A stretch of DNA of 64,000 nt, taken from Dipteris shenzhenensis. Lineage: Eukaryota > Polypodiophyta > Polypodiopsida > Gleicheniales. Positions 43,913 through 54,459 of this stretch are shown piece after piece (position 1 is the first letter of the stretch; each line of letters opens with the position of its first letter). The stretch is taken from assembly GCA_047967505.1 (NCBI GenBank), contig CM106538.1; one strand, given 5' to 3'. Made by a program: the position numbers and the translations under genes. Under the pieces are notes generated by a model, which saw only the letters and a list, made by a program, of their open reading frames with translations, had not been told where the DNA came from and did not search any database.

Positions 43913-44584
43913 CTGCAACAGGGCCCTGAGAAGGGCGCAATGACATCAGCAGAGTACGGACCCACTGTACGGGGCTGTACGGAGGCCTATTGGCTGGAGG
44001 GCTGTACGGAGGCCTATTGGCTGGAGGACAGGGCTAATGGTGTCCTGGCTGAAGGCAGGATCTGCAGTGGCCAAAGGCGTCTGCATGGCAGAGCCTTTGG
44101 GCCTTGTATGGAGCCTGCAACAGGTCGAGAACAGGGCCAGCAGGTGGGCAGATTGCTTGGGCCCATGGCGCGCTGCAACGAACAGCCCCCAACCAGGTCG
44201 GTTTACAGATTGGGGGGGGAGGGGGGCAGACTGGTCGGCCCAAACAGACCCTAAAAGTCGGCCCTACCAGGTCTGTTGGTTCAAGGGCCTTGTGCCCTAT
44301 AAAAGGAGAGGCCCCTTGGCCTCATTTTACATCTTCTGGAGCAGCAAAACACCAACAGTCAGGAGCAGCATGAGACCTACTCTTGGAGCCTATTCGTGGA
44401 GGACCAGGAGAGAAGAAAGAGCTGCAGACTGAGCTTGAAGGGCTGCCTACCTAGGCTGACACTCAGGGCAGCCAGGTAGAGAAGAACACTTTGGACAGAG
44501 AGTCTACATACGCTTGAGGTGGAGCAAGCGGGCTCAGAGATCTAGAAGTGCTTCACATCTAGTAGGAGAACCTTTTGGTATTGT

Positions 44585-44835
44585 TGTGAACAAAAATGGA
44601 GTGCAAGAGTGAAAGTGAGCAAACGTTAAGTGTAGTGAATAGAATAGTGGAATAAAGTGAGTACAAAGAAAGAGTGAGGGGTTTTGTCTCAATGACAAAA
44701 CCCTATCCTATCCACTAACCGTAGTTAGGGATTGGACAGTGGTTAGGGGGAAAAACCTCAATGAGGGAAAAGTGCCCCTAACCTACTTATTACAATACAT
44801 TGGCCACTGCCTAGAATATGATAATAGTCCTAACA
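44585..44835 (-). repeat. Element B 3' LTR
   Basis: This 251-bp LTR lies next to a CTGTAGGGGGG polypurine run on the minus strand. Confidence 0.92.
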
Positions 44836-44872
44836 CCCCCCTACAGTGCCAATGTGGTGTACAAGGTAGTGA

Positions 44873-45664
44873 TCAATCGCCAAAAGGAGATAAGTTTAGG
44901 GCACTGCGAAATGCCTCAAACTTCTCATGTGGAACTGCTTTGGTGAAGATGTCTGCAACATTGTCATGTGTTGACACATAGATCATATTGATCTCCCCTG
45001 CATGCAACTTCTCTCTGACATAATGATAATGAACCTCAATGTGCTTCCTGCAAGCATGAAACACATGATTGTTTGCACTGCCATAGCACTCTGACTATCA
45101 ATGAGAATTAGAGAAGGACCCTCCAAAAAAAGACGAAGATCAGCGAACAAACGACACAGCCCAATGCATTCAACTGTCGTTGTGAAAGCTTCCCTGTACT
45201 CAGCTTCACATGAGGAAGTCGCCACTGTAGATTGCATCTTGCTCAACCAAGAAATGCAAGCTTTGCCCAAAAAGAAACAATTACCACTAGTGGACTACCT
45301 GGTAATAGGTATCATAGTCTCCAGCCCAATCTGAATCACTGTAAGCATGCATCTCCAAGTCACCCCCCTTGGGAAACATCAAGCCAAAAGACTTTGTGCC
45401 TTGCAAATAACGGAAGATGCGTTTTACAGCCTGCTAATGTGTTGTCTTTGGGTTGTGCATATACCTACTCACCTGAGATACTGCATACTGAATATCGGGC
45501 ATAGTATTGCACAAATAGATGAGGCATCCAACAGCCTGGCTATAAAGTGTGACATCTACTGATTGACCTGCATCATACATAGTAAGCTTCAGCCCTACCG
45601 GCTCCATGGCAGTGGCTATAGGCTTACAATCATGCATGTTGAACCTATCCAAGAGCTTCTGCAC
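44873..45664 (-). pseudogene. Element B RNase H and RT C-terminal part
   Basis: KPIATAMEPVGLKLTMYDAG and CLIYLCNTMPDIQYAVSQVS, then ACISWLSKMQSTVATSSCEA and HVREKLHAGEINMIYVSTHD-like with NVADIFTKAVPHEKF, are visible in three frames. They form the RT connection and RNase H. Multiple frameshifts and a stop near 45430 destroy it. Confidence 0.85.
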
Positions 45665-46522
45665 ATACTGGATTGAGACATAACGATGCCACGCTTGTCT
45701 TGTATAAATTGGATCCCCAAATAAAAATTTAACATGCCCAAATCTGTCATGTCAAATTCAGCTTTCAACTCAGCTTTGAAATTTGCAATTGTTTCCTCAT
45801 TTGACCCTGTGAGCAGCATGTCATCTACATAAAGAATGATGACCAAGATATCCCCCCCATCCTTCTTGACGTAGAGGGTGCTTTCCGTCGGACTATTATC
45901 CCCCCCATCCTTCTTGGCATACCATGCATGTGGGGCTTGTTTCAGCCCATACAAAGCTTTGTTCCGCTTGCAAACCAGAAATGCATCCCAGAAAGTTTAA
46001 ATCTAGGAGGTTGTTTGACATAAACCTCTTCTTGCAAGTCCCCATTAAGGAAAGCTGTTTTTATGTCCAACTGATGGACATTTCAAACAAAATTTGCAGC
46101 CATGGTAATAACTGACCTTATGGTGGTCATCTGGGATGTAGAAGCAAAAGTCTCCTCATAATCTATGCCCTTCTTCTGTGCATAGCCTTCAGCAACCAGC
46201 CTTGCCTTGTACCTGTCAATGGACCCATCTGGTTTCCGTTTCACTTTGAAAACCCACTTGGTACCAATGGCATGCTTACCTGGTGGCAAATCTACAACAT
46301 CCCAAGTCTGATTTTTCTCAATGGATTGCAATTCATTGTGCATGGCATGCATCCAATGCACATTATCCTTTGCTTCTTTAGAAGAGTCAGGTCTTCTTCA
46401 TCAAGAAGAGTACTTGCATAAGCTGTCTCAACTGAAAGAGCTGCCCCTGTGTACCTTACTGCACTATGAGTCCTGCCAGGCAATGGTGCCTCAAGCCTAC
46501 TCTCCCTGAGAGTTTGTAGCAA
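45616..46522 (-). pseudogene. Element B RT
   Basis: ESRLEAPLPGRTHS, then SIEKNQTWDVVDLPPGKHAI, GTKWVFKVKRKPDGSIDRYK and EETFASTSQMTTIRSVITMA are RT motif regions, followed by YGLKQAPHAWYAKKDGGDNS and VIILYVDDMLLTGSNEE. A short stretch between HAWY and NSPTES is replaced by KKDGGD, a copy of sequence found just downstream. A frameshift lies near 46060. Confidence 0.85.
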
Positions 46523-46677
46523 CCAATTCGGGACTGTTTACCACAGACATCACTGTGTATGAGCTGTAATTTTCAAGTAGCTCTTACTGCACCATCCTTT
46601 CATTAAGCTGCCATAGCCCATGTGCCCATACCTGGCATGCCATAACTCCGCATTTTGCATCGCAGCAGTGGGAGTGC

Positions 46678-47316
46678 TCACTGAAAGTGCAAGATCGGAT
46701 CTTTTCTCATATATGTCAAGTGAAAAAGACCCCGATACAAGGTGCCAGACAACATCAAAGCATAGTCATTCTCTTTGTCTCTGACTGCGCACTTAGCATC
46801 ATTGAATATAACATGAAATCCTCCTCTATTGAGAGAGGACACTGAAAGCAAATTATTTTTTATACCTTGCACATAAAGAACATCTGAAATTCTGAAATCT
46901 TTGCCATCAGTGGATGTGAGGATGATGTCCCCCACTCCACACACCGAATAAGAATATTTATTTGCACAAGTCACCTTCTTTTTAGTAGGTGGAGGAAGTA
47001 GAGATGTAAAAGGACTCTTCTTAGAAGTGATGTGCTTAGAAGCACCACTATCAAAATACCAAGTATTCACTGTCTCATTGACATTGAGAGAGCACGCATC
47101 CTTTGAAGGATCATAATTGCAAGCCAAGAAAGCATATTGATCATCCTCAATAGTGGCTGTAGTATCTGAAGTATCCACTAAAAAAATATGAAATGCAAGA
47201 CAAAAAGGCATAGTGCTCTTCCCTGAAGTTGGCTGTAACATTCCCTCCATCATGTGCATTAGGAGCCGATGCATTTGACACAGCCATACCGGAATCCCTT
47301 TTCGCGCTTCATTCAT
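46678..47316 (-). pseudogene. Element B protease and pre-integrase start
   Basis: WYFDSGASKHITSKKSPFTS carries the DSGA active site; VTCANKYSYSVCGVGDIILT and DVLYVQGIKNNLLSVSSLN follow. The pre-integrase zinc region begins at about 46630 but the integrase core is gone: at about 46540-46590 the sequence jumps to the linker before RT. Confidence 0.85.
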
Positions 47317-48116
47317 TCACCAATATAATGACCTGGCTTCTTGCAGTAGTGACAAATGCCCTTCTTTTTAGGCTTATTTGCATCACCCTTAGCCTTATAA
47401 GAGGGCTGTCTTGAATCAGCTTTATGCTGATGTGCGGGCTGATTGGCATGTTGCTTTTGCTGCTCTTTTCCTTTGGGCTTAAACTTAGAAAGCATGGCAT
47501 GCTCGCCAGCCCTTGTTGCCATATTTCTTTTTGTCTGCTCTTCGTGCAACTTCATCTATATTTAGCAACTGCTCCCTCAAATCTTGAAGCTTTGTGAGGT
47601 GAGCATTCATGGAATCTCCCTCATCCATATGCGTATGAGATAGCTCTCTCTTCAGGAAGGAAACTCTGGCATCATTTCTTGCTTCAAACATACTCTGTAA
47701 TATCTCCCAAGCTGCCTTTGAGGTCTTGCATGACCGAATGTGAGGAATAATGAACCTCTTGACAGAAAGAGAAATCAGAGATAGAGGTTGTGCATCTCTA
47801 GAATCCCATCTTTTCTGCTTTGCTCTGCTGTGGGAGCCACTGGAGCAGCAGTTACTCCAATTACTTGTGCTGCATTTTGACCTCTACCCCTGCCTCCAGC
47901 GGTAGGAGTGACAGGTGTAGCCGTAGAATCTGGCCTTGCCTCATCTCTATTGACATAATCCCAGAGATGTCTGCCAACCAAGATGTTGCGTACCATAAAA
48001 CTCCACAAGGAGTAGTTGGTGCCATCCAACTTATCGTCACTGTGTGAGGACTCCAAACACCCCATTGGGGTTCTTCTAAGCCATTTTTGCCATGGCTGGC
48101 ATTTTGAGAATTGCAC
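47313..48116 (-). pseudogene. Element B Gag
   Basis: DDKLDGTNYSLWSFMVRNIL, DARVSFLKRELSHTHMDEGD and LSKFKPKGKEQQKQ with a CHYCKKPGHYIGE knuckle appear in different frames. About 30-40 codons of the middle are missing (the LNIDE region joins directly to the later part). It is non-functional. Confidence 0.82.
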
Positions 48117-49049
48117 AAATATGAGGCTTTTAGTTCATTTGTCCCTTTCAGGTGCAATTTCTTGGAGAAATTTTGGGCTTTTGCATTTCGGATGCAATTT
48201 GGCAGTTGAAAGAGCATTTGGGAGATTTGCAAGCAGTTTTGGACTCAGTGTGAGTCAAATTGCAGACTTTTGCCACTTTTTGCATATTTTCTTTGCAAAT
48301 TTTTGGGCATTCGCAAAGCATTGTGGTGCATTTCAAGCCTTTGATAGGCTGTGATAGTAATTGTCACTGTGGGCAGATTTTCTTTGGCAGACATTGGTTG
48401 TGCATTTTTCATCCCAAGAAGGGATTTTACTAGTTCAGTTTGCTGTGTTTTTTGAGTTTATCAACAATGGCTCACTGCACAAATGCCTGGCAAAAACACA
48501 TGCAAGATTCACCTGCAAGGAAAACTCTGCAAATGACCACCCTTCCACAGTACCCTGCAAAAGGCACCCTGTTCAAAAAAACTGCAACAGTCCATACTGT
48601 ACGGACTGTTGCAGTTTTTTTGAACAGGGTGCCTTTGCAGGGTACTCCAGTACGGATTGTACGGCTGTACGGCTGAAGTGCTGACTATTGTACGAAAACC
48701 ATACATATGTACAGACGACGAAGCTGCTTGGTATGGAATGCAGGACTGTCGTACAGAAATGCAGGGTGTACAAACAATACGGTGGTACAGTTCGCACGTG
48801 CGACGCTGACATGTACAGATGACGACGGGCTTGAATGCTGGCTGGTATGGGATGTACGGCCGTATGGAATGCAATAGTACGGGTTGTAAGGTGGCGCAGA
48901 GTGGTACAGATGGTAGCGCATAGTGGTATGGGCAGGCAGTACGAAATCCATGCAGTTGTATAGACTGTACAGAATGGAGGTTGCGAGCTGGAGCTGGAGG
49001 ACGGGAGCTGAAGGCAGTTGTATAGCAGGAGCAAGAGCTGGGAAAACCC
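48117..49049 (-). other. Element B leader with short repeats
   Basis: In sense direction a CCGTAC-rich block (about 48560-48960) precedes a block with GCAAAAG/CCAAAATTT words (about 48100-48450), as in A and F. A large hairpin is embedded at 48551-48644. Confidence 0.75.
48551..48644. repeat. Near-perfect 42/43-bp inverted repeat
   Basis: The arm at 48551-48593 (TACCCTGCAAAAGGCACCCT...) and the arm at 48603-48644 (...AGGGTGCCTTTGCAGGGTA) are reverse complements with one base unpaired. The loop is 9 bases (ATACTGTAC). It lies in the transcribed leader of element B. Confidence 0.95.
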
Positions 49050-49063
49050 GCTCTGATACCAAA

Positions 49064-49313
49064 TGTGAACAAAAATGGAGAGCAAGAGTGAGAGTGAGCA
49101 AATGTAAGTGTATTGAATAGAATAGTGGAATGAAGTGAGTACAAAGAAAGAGTGAGGGGTTTTGTCCAAGTGACAAAACCCTATCCTATCCACTAACCGT
49201 AGTTAGGGATTGGATTGTGGTTAGGGGGAAAAACCTCAATGAGGAAAAAGTGCTCCTAACCTTCTTATTACAATACATTGGCCACTGCCTAGAATATGAT
49301 AATAATTCTAACA
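49064..49313 (-). repeat. Element B 5' LTR
   Basis: This 250-bp LTR matches 44585-44835 and is followed by target duplication ATTGT. The primer site GCTCTGATACCA lies at 49050-49061. Confidence 0.92.
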
Positions 49314-49655
49314 ATTGTATCCTGTCCTACTTTATGGACGGACAGAAATATAAAGTGTTGCTTCTATATTTGTCTCTGGCTTGCATATATATGCACATTA
49401 AGTTAAGAAGTTTGTGATTCCACACCCCACACCACACTGTGTGAGCTCCTGGGCAATTCTATCAGTCTTCCGCTGTGCGTACCCTCTGTTGGGTAATTTC
49501 TAACATGGTATTCAGAAGCTCTTGGGAATTGAATTCCACGACTGGGGGACAGTGCCCTTGCGAGGAGGGTGACTCAGGTTCAGTCAAGTGCATTCAGAGT
49601 TATAGTCTACTGAAGATTGAGTTTGGTTGACTTTGTTGTGTTGTTAAGCAGTAGA

Positions 49656-50930
49656 GATGTCGACCTCTACAGCCTCTTCAACCCCTGCTCTCCCTTCCTT
49701 CCCCCCCTAGTTTTCTTTTATTCACTATTTCTAACTTTGGAGAGTCTAGGAAACTGGACGGGACCAACTACCTGATCTCTAAGGTGAAGATCTGGAGTTA
49801 TTTAGTGGCTTGGCAGCTATGGAAACTGACAACGGGAGTGGAGGCGAAGCCGGAGGACATGGTGGACAGACAGGGGAAGATACTCATGGTAGTAGATAGA
49901 GAGGAGCTCGAAGCTTGGGAAGACAGAGATGCCCATGCCCTGGCATTGATCATAGGGACTACGGTGGACTCCGTGCTTCCTCATATCCAGATGGTCGAGA
50001 CGTTAGTAGAGGCGTGGGTCACTTTGAAGGATTTGTACGAGACAGACAATACCTCCCATATTTTGCTTCTTCAGCATCAGCTCTACAATCTTGATATGGA
50101 AGAGGGAGATTCGGTACATAGCCACTTGACGAAGCTCAAGGTGGCAAGGGATCAGCTGGCATCAGTTGGTCAGAAGGTGGACTCATGGCATATTTGGAGA
50201 GCCAGATGTACAGAGGCTTTGGAGGACTCCCACGTTCATCCTTCTCACACTATGGCCAGTATTTGGGCAAATACTATACACACTTTGATGGCCATTTGGG
50301 CGAACATACCGGGAACCTCCAGGATTGCTACTGCTAGGATGGTTGCTTTTCCTAGAGTCTGCTCTCTTTTAGGGATGAGGTGGCATTTTCAGCCGCCACC
50401 CGAGATTTTTGTTTGCTCATTCTGAGCTGTTTTTTCTCATGCTTGACATGATGTACTCCCGCACTTGAGCTTGCTCTGTGGTTTTTATTCATACTTAAAG
50501 AAGTACTTTTCTTAGGAAAAAAAAAAAAGTGGACTCATGCTATTTGGCCTTTGATGGTACTGAGGAGACTACCTCGGAGTTTCAAAAGCTTTGTTACGAC
50601 CATGACAGTAGGACAGAGGACCAAACCTCAGACGTTTGAGGAGTTGGGTCCATTACTGCTACAAGAGGAAGCTAGGGAGAACCTCTACAACAACGACAAG
50701 AACGATAAGGCGCTGCTGGCAAAGGAAAGGGCAAGCCTAACCGTGGTAAGTCCAAGAAAGATGACTCTGATGACGAGGATACTTCCAAGAGGAAGCAGCA
50801 GAAGAAGTGCTTCTATTGTGACATGCCTGGACATTTTGCGAAGGACTGCAGAAAGAAGAAGGCGGATGAGAAAAACATAAGGAAGGAGTCCTTCAGAGGG
50901 AGATACAAAGGCCAAAGCAAATGTGGTAAT
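49656..50930 (+). pseudogene. Element C Gag, split by a LINE insertion
   Basis: Gag starts at the ATG at 49656 (MSTSTASSTPALPS); a frameshift near 49710 precedes the main frame 49784-50187 (EAWEDRDAHALALIIGTTVD, LYNLDMEEGDSVHSHLTKLK). The LINE insertion at 50188-50528 interrupts it. The C-terminal part (FEELGPLLLQEEA, then CFYCDMPGHFAKDC in another frame) follows. It closely matches element D Gag. Confidence 0.82.
50188..50528 (+). mobile_element. 5'-truncated LINE-N family tail
   Basis: This 341-bp insertion ends in an A-run and is flanked by GTGGACTCATG (50177-50187 and 50529-50539). From about 50380 it matches the 3' tail of LINE-N (35110-35260): GGCATTTTCAGCC, TGTTTTTT, CCGCAC..AGCTTGCTCT. 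5' truncation, A-tail and variable target duplication are the hallmarks of target-primed reverse transcription. Confidence 0.85.
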
Positions 50931-51789
50931 TGAAGAGTTGTTCCTGGTGACATCTCCGTGTGTTACCAAGGTCAGATATGTTGACCTAGAAACCACAGTG
51001 AGGATGTCTGACATTGAGATGTGGGTCGATGAGGAGTCAGATGCTTTTGTGAAGGTGAAGGACAGCATGGAGTGCTTGGTACCTTCCAGGTGTGTGGTTG
51101 TTGACACTGACACGAGGGTGGATTCCATGGAGTGCCCTAGGGTTTCATGGTCAGATGGATGTTGTGCTTCAAAAGGGGACAGTACATGATTACACAGGCT
51201 ATTGGTGGATGCCTCGATGAGGTGCATGGTTTTCTTTCAGAGCAAGAACACCGGCAGTACGACGGTTTGGTAGGTACTTGATGTTCTACATTTGAGCCTT
51301 TATAGCATGTTGCGGAGAGACTCTGCTCTTCATTTGTCTCAGGTAATGTAAGATTGGAAGGAATTGGCCTTCTTCGAAGGCAAAAGGGGAAGTGTGGGTG
51401 CTTCTTCAAATCTCGGACGCAGATTGCTGGAAGGTGATGGACAAATAGTACCGAAGCCAGAAAAGTACCTGCTTGAGAACTCAACGAGAGTTCATGGTCC
51501 AGGTTATCTGGAAATATTCGTTGGTTGCAGACCTTGCCAAAGGAAGGACGGGGCATGGTGCCTAGACTCCAAGTTGTTCACTCATTATGAGGGGGACAGC
51601 TCGAAGATCGTGACGGGTGGATTGCTCCAATTCGAAGGCAGGAACGTGACTGAAGATGGTGGTGCCATGAGGTGCTACCAAAGATGGATCTGTGTACTAG
51701 GATGGTGTGCGGAAGCGGAACCAGACCTGGTGGAGCAGGAGCCACTGGATGAAAAGCCAAGAAAAGATTTCGACATCGAAAAGTTCTAG
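50923..51789 (+). pseudogene. Element C unrecognised conserved block
   Basis: 50923-51189 encodes ELFLVTSPCVTKVRYVDLET, DIEMWVDEESDAFVKVKDSM and VDTDTRVDSME. 51364-51789 is an uninterrupted 141-codon frame (GSVGASSNLGRRLLEGDGQ, GPGYLEIFVGCRPCQRKDG, GGLLQFEGRNVTEDGG). Both are highly similar to element D. C has ~70 bp (about 51183-51255) that D lacks. No known domain is recognised. Confidence 0.55.
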
Positions 51790-51867
51790 AGGACTACGAC
51801 CAGGGAGTTACTGGAGCATCATCATCGATGTGTTGGCATTGGGCCTGGATGTGTCGGTGAGAGGGGG

Positions 51868-52954
51868 CATTGGACTGTTCACCTCTCCATCTATAAGCCC
51901 CCATATGAGGAGAGCATGGGGGGGGTGGACCTAGGGATGTATAGATTACCACATGGGTATAGAATGGGGCTGCCACATGAGCAGCACATGAGCTGTCATG
52001 TGGACAGCACAAGAAATGCATTAGAAAACTTTGGTGCAGGAAAGATGGAGGGGGCAGGTAGCCCTAGATTTGGCCTGGCAAGACCGAACTTCAGATCAGG
52101 CATACGGCCTGCAACAGGGCCCTGAGAAGGGCACGATGACATCAGCAGAGTACGGACCCATTGTACGGGGCTGTACAGAGGCCTACTGGCTGGAGGATAG
52201 GGCTGATAGTGTCCTGGCTGAAGGCGGGATCTGCAGTGGCCAAAGGCGCCTGCATGGCAGGGCCTTTGAGCCTTGTATGGAGCCTGCAACAGCTCGAGAA
52301 CAGGGCCAGCAGGTGGGCAGAGTGCCTGGGCCCATGGCGGGCTGCCACGTGGGTCTAAAGAACAGCCCCAACCAGGTCGATTTACAGATTGGGGGGGGGC
52401 AGACTGGTCAGCCCAAACAGACCCTAAAAGTCGGCCCTACCAGGTTGGTTGGTTCAAGGGCCTTGTGCCCTAGAAAAGGAGAGGCCCCTTGGCCTCATTT
52501 TATATCTTCTAGAGCAGAAAAACACCAGCAGTCAGGAGCAGCAGGAGACCTACTCTTGGAGCCTATTCCTGGAGGACCAAGAGAGAAGGAAGAGCTGCAG
52601 ACTGAGCTTGGAGGGCTGCCTACCTAGGCTGACACTCAGGGCAGCAAGGTAGAGAAGACCACTCTGGACAGAGAGTCTACATACGCTCGCGGTGGAGCAC
52701 GCGGGCTCAGAGATCTAGAAGTGCTTTACATCTAGTAGGAGAACCTTTTGGTATTGTATCCTGTCCTACTTTGTGGACAGACGGAAATATAAAGTGTTGC
52801 TTCTATATTTGTCTCTGAGCATTGTCTATTTACTGGCTTGCACATCTATGCACATTAAGTTAAGAAGTTTGTGATTCCACACCCCACACCACACTGTGTG
52901 AGCTCTTGGGCAATACTATAAGAATTCCGCTGTGCATACCCTCTGTTTCTAACA
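51868..52954 (+). repeat. Element C 3' LTR
   Basis: This ~1,087-bp LTR is preceded by GAGAGGGGG. It begins CATTGGACTGTTC, where element D has TGTTGGAAAGG, and ends CTCTGTTTCTAACA. The start sequence (CCATATGAGGAGAGCATGGG) is shared with D. Confidence 0.85.
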
Positions 52955-53201
52955 GATGTGATCTAGAATAGAGTGTTGTCTCCTGAATCCTGCTTGCCCT
53001 AGTGCCTGTTGTTCCCGTGCCTCTGTATGACTGCTGATCTTCCTCTCTAGTACCGATCCATAAATTTTGGCTAGTGTGTGGCCAATCATGAGGGTGCAGT
53101 AGTTCCCAATACCCATGGGGTCTCTTGCTTTGTTTATCGGTACAATAGTGGTGGTGCTCCACGCCGGTGGGAAGCCGTGGCATACACCTTGGTTGAACAT
53201 C
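52955..53201 (-). pseudogene. LINE RT fragment
   Basis: FNQGVCHGFPPAWSTTTIVP, NKARDPMGIGNYCTLMIGHT and LGQAGFRRQHSILDHI are the start of a LINE RT domain, in a family distinct from E1/E2. It is truncated on both sides by LTR sequences. Confidence 0.78.
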
Positions 53202-54047
53202 TGTGGCCGCCCAGGGCACCCTTATATAGGGGCATGTGACTGGCCAAGTCGGCCCAACCAGGGCCACTGACCAGGGCCAACCCTGGTCGGTTTATGGGGC
53301 CCTATGGTCGGCCACCAGACAAGGTAACCGACCCTGCTGGTCGGTCATTTGAAGGTGCCTGGGCAGAGCCTATAAAAGGCCCACTTCTGCATTCAGCCCA
53401 GCATCCAATGCATTACAGAAAGCCCTTCTCCAAGGTAGTGTTCAGCACTCAGATGTGGGACAGTTTTGTGAGAAGAAAGAAAGAAAGAAAGAAATTTTAT
53501 TAGAGTCTTCGGAAGACCCATGGGTCTATGAGACTGAAGGAAAACCTGATACAAATCACAGTAAGGGTGGAGCTACTGAAACGAGCATCATCACCCGTGC
53601 TGAACCCTAAGTCTGATCATACATAATCAAATACATTTGGATGTAACAATGAAAAGAAAAGAAAAGGATTGGAGCGGAGCGGAATCCTCCGTATGTCAAA
53701 ATGGCAAAATTGGAAATTGTGTGCCATTTCCTATTGCCATTTCTAGCTAGTTTTGTAGTCTTCGTAGTTCCATCCTCTACTGAGTAACAGTTCAGTACAT
53801 CCCCGCTGGGAGAGAGAGTTCATCAGTTTTCTCCAGCACCCTGCTGTGATTTGTATTGCTCCCTTGAAGCCATTTTTCTGCCCACCATCCGGTGGATGAA
53901 TATACTCTCTCTCTCCGTCTATACTTGCTGTTATTTCTGAGTGTGTGTTTGTTGCATCTGTGATCATCTATCTAAGTTGAGTGTGTAAGAGTTGGAGAGA
54001 TCTTGGGTGGAGGATTGAGTGATTCATTCCCTCCTCATTTCTAACAG
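53202..54047 (+). mobile_element. LTR-like block with TATA box
   Basis: The block starts TGTGGCCGCCC and ends TTTCTAACA. It contains GGTCGG/CCGACC words (53286-53345), a TATA-like CCTATAAAAGGCC at about 53370, and a (GAAA)n run at 53474-53495 followed by a ~95-bp segment also found at 58099. The flanks lack a target duplication, so it is an LTR by composition only. Confidence 0.45.
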
Positions 54048-54450
54048 GAAGATGCCTCAAAACCCTTGGTTTGATGACAAGTGCACAGAGCACAACGTAT
54101 CTTCCAACGGTTGGCACGCCGCAAGCAACGGGCCATCCTCACACACAGGATGGATGAGATCATCAGATCTTTTCGAGGGGGAGACCCGACCATTGGATAG
54201 GGGCTTCTTTTGGAGGGGCAGCCACCCATTCCCATTACTGATCTGGGATTGTGGCACACTTATGCATGCTCCTTGTATGATGTTCTGATGCAGGCACCAC
54301 CGGACATGTCCTCTATGCCCAAGCCCACTACCTGTCAATTATTCACCACACAGAATTTGTGGCTGCACTCCGCCAGCTATATAGCCGGAAATAACAAAAT
54401 CATGAGGGCATACGGACTAAGCATTTTGCACATAGCCAAGAGATCCTAGC
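54048..54450 (+). pseudogene. LINE endonuclease-RT linker fragment
   Basis: MPQNPWFDDKCTE, then PPIPITDLGLWHTYACSLYD and PTTCQLFTTQ correspond to the linker before RT in LINE E2 (61660-61990). The frame shifts and it is cut at about 54450 by the copia fragment. Confidence 0.65.
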
Positions 54451-54459
54451 CCCGGTTCT

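Larger units (their letters stand above)
44585..49313 (-). mobile_element. Ty1/copia element B, 4.73 kb, nested in LTR of C
   Basis: LTRs at 44585-44835 and 49064-49313, target duplication ATTGT (44580-44584, 49314-49318) and a primer site at 49050-49061 define it. The integrase core is missing, RT is damaged, and gag is frameshifted. Its LTRs differ at about a dozen positions by eye, more than those of A. It has a long foldback in its leader. Confidence 0.92.
43913..49505 (+). repeat. Element C 5' LTR, truncated and split by copia B
   Basis: 43913-44584 and 49314-49505 match 52107-52954 of the 3' LTR. The end reads GGGTAATTTCTAACA. The ~240 bp present at 51868-52106 are missing. The TATA-like CCCTATAAAAGG lies at about 44293-44304. 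Confidence 0.88.
43913..52954 (+). mobile_element. Gag-only LTR retrotransposon C, with nested insertions
   Basis: This plus-strand relative of element D has a 5' LTR (43913-49505) interrupted by copia B, a primer site TGGTATTCAGAAGC at 49506-49519, a gag, the same unrecognised block and a 3' LTR at 51868-52954 preceded by GAGAGGGGG. No pol domain is present. The 5' LTR lacks its first ~240 bp. A LINE tail is inserted in gag. The element ends within a LINE RT fragment. Confidence 0.85.
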
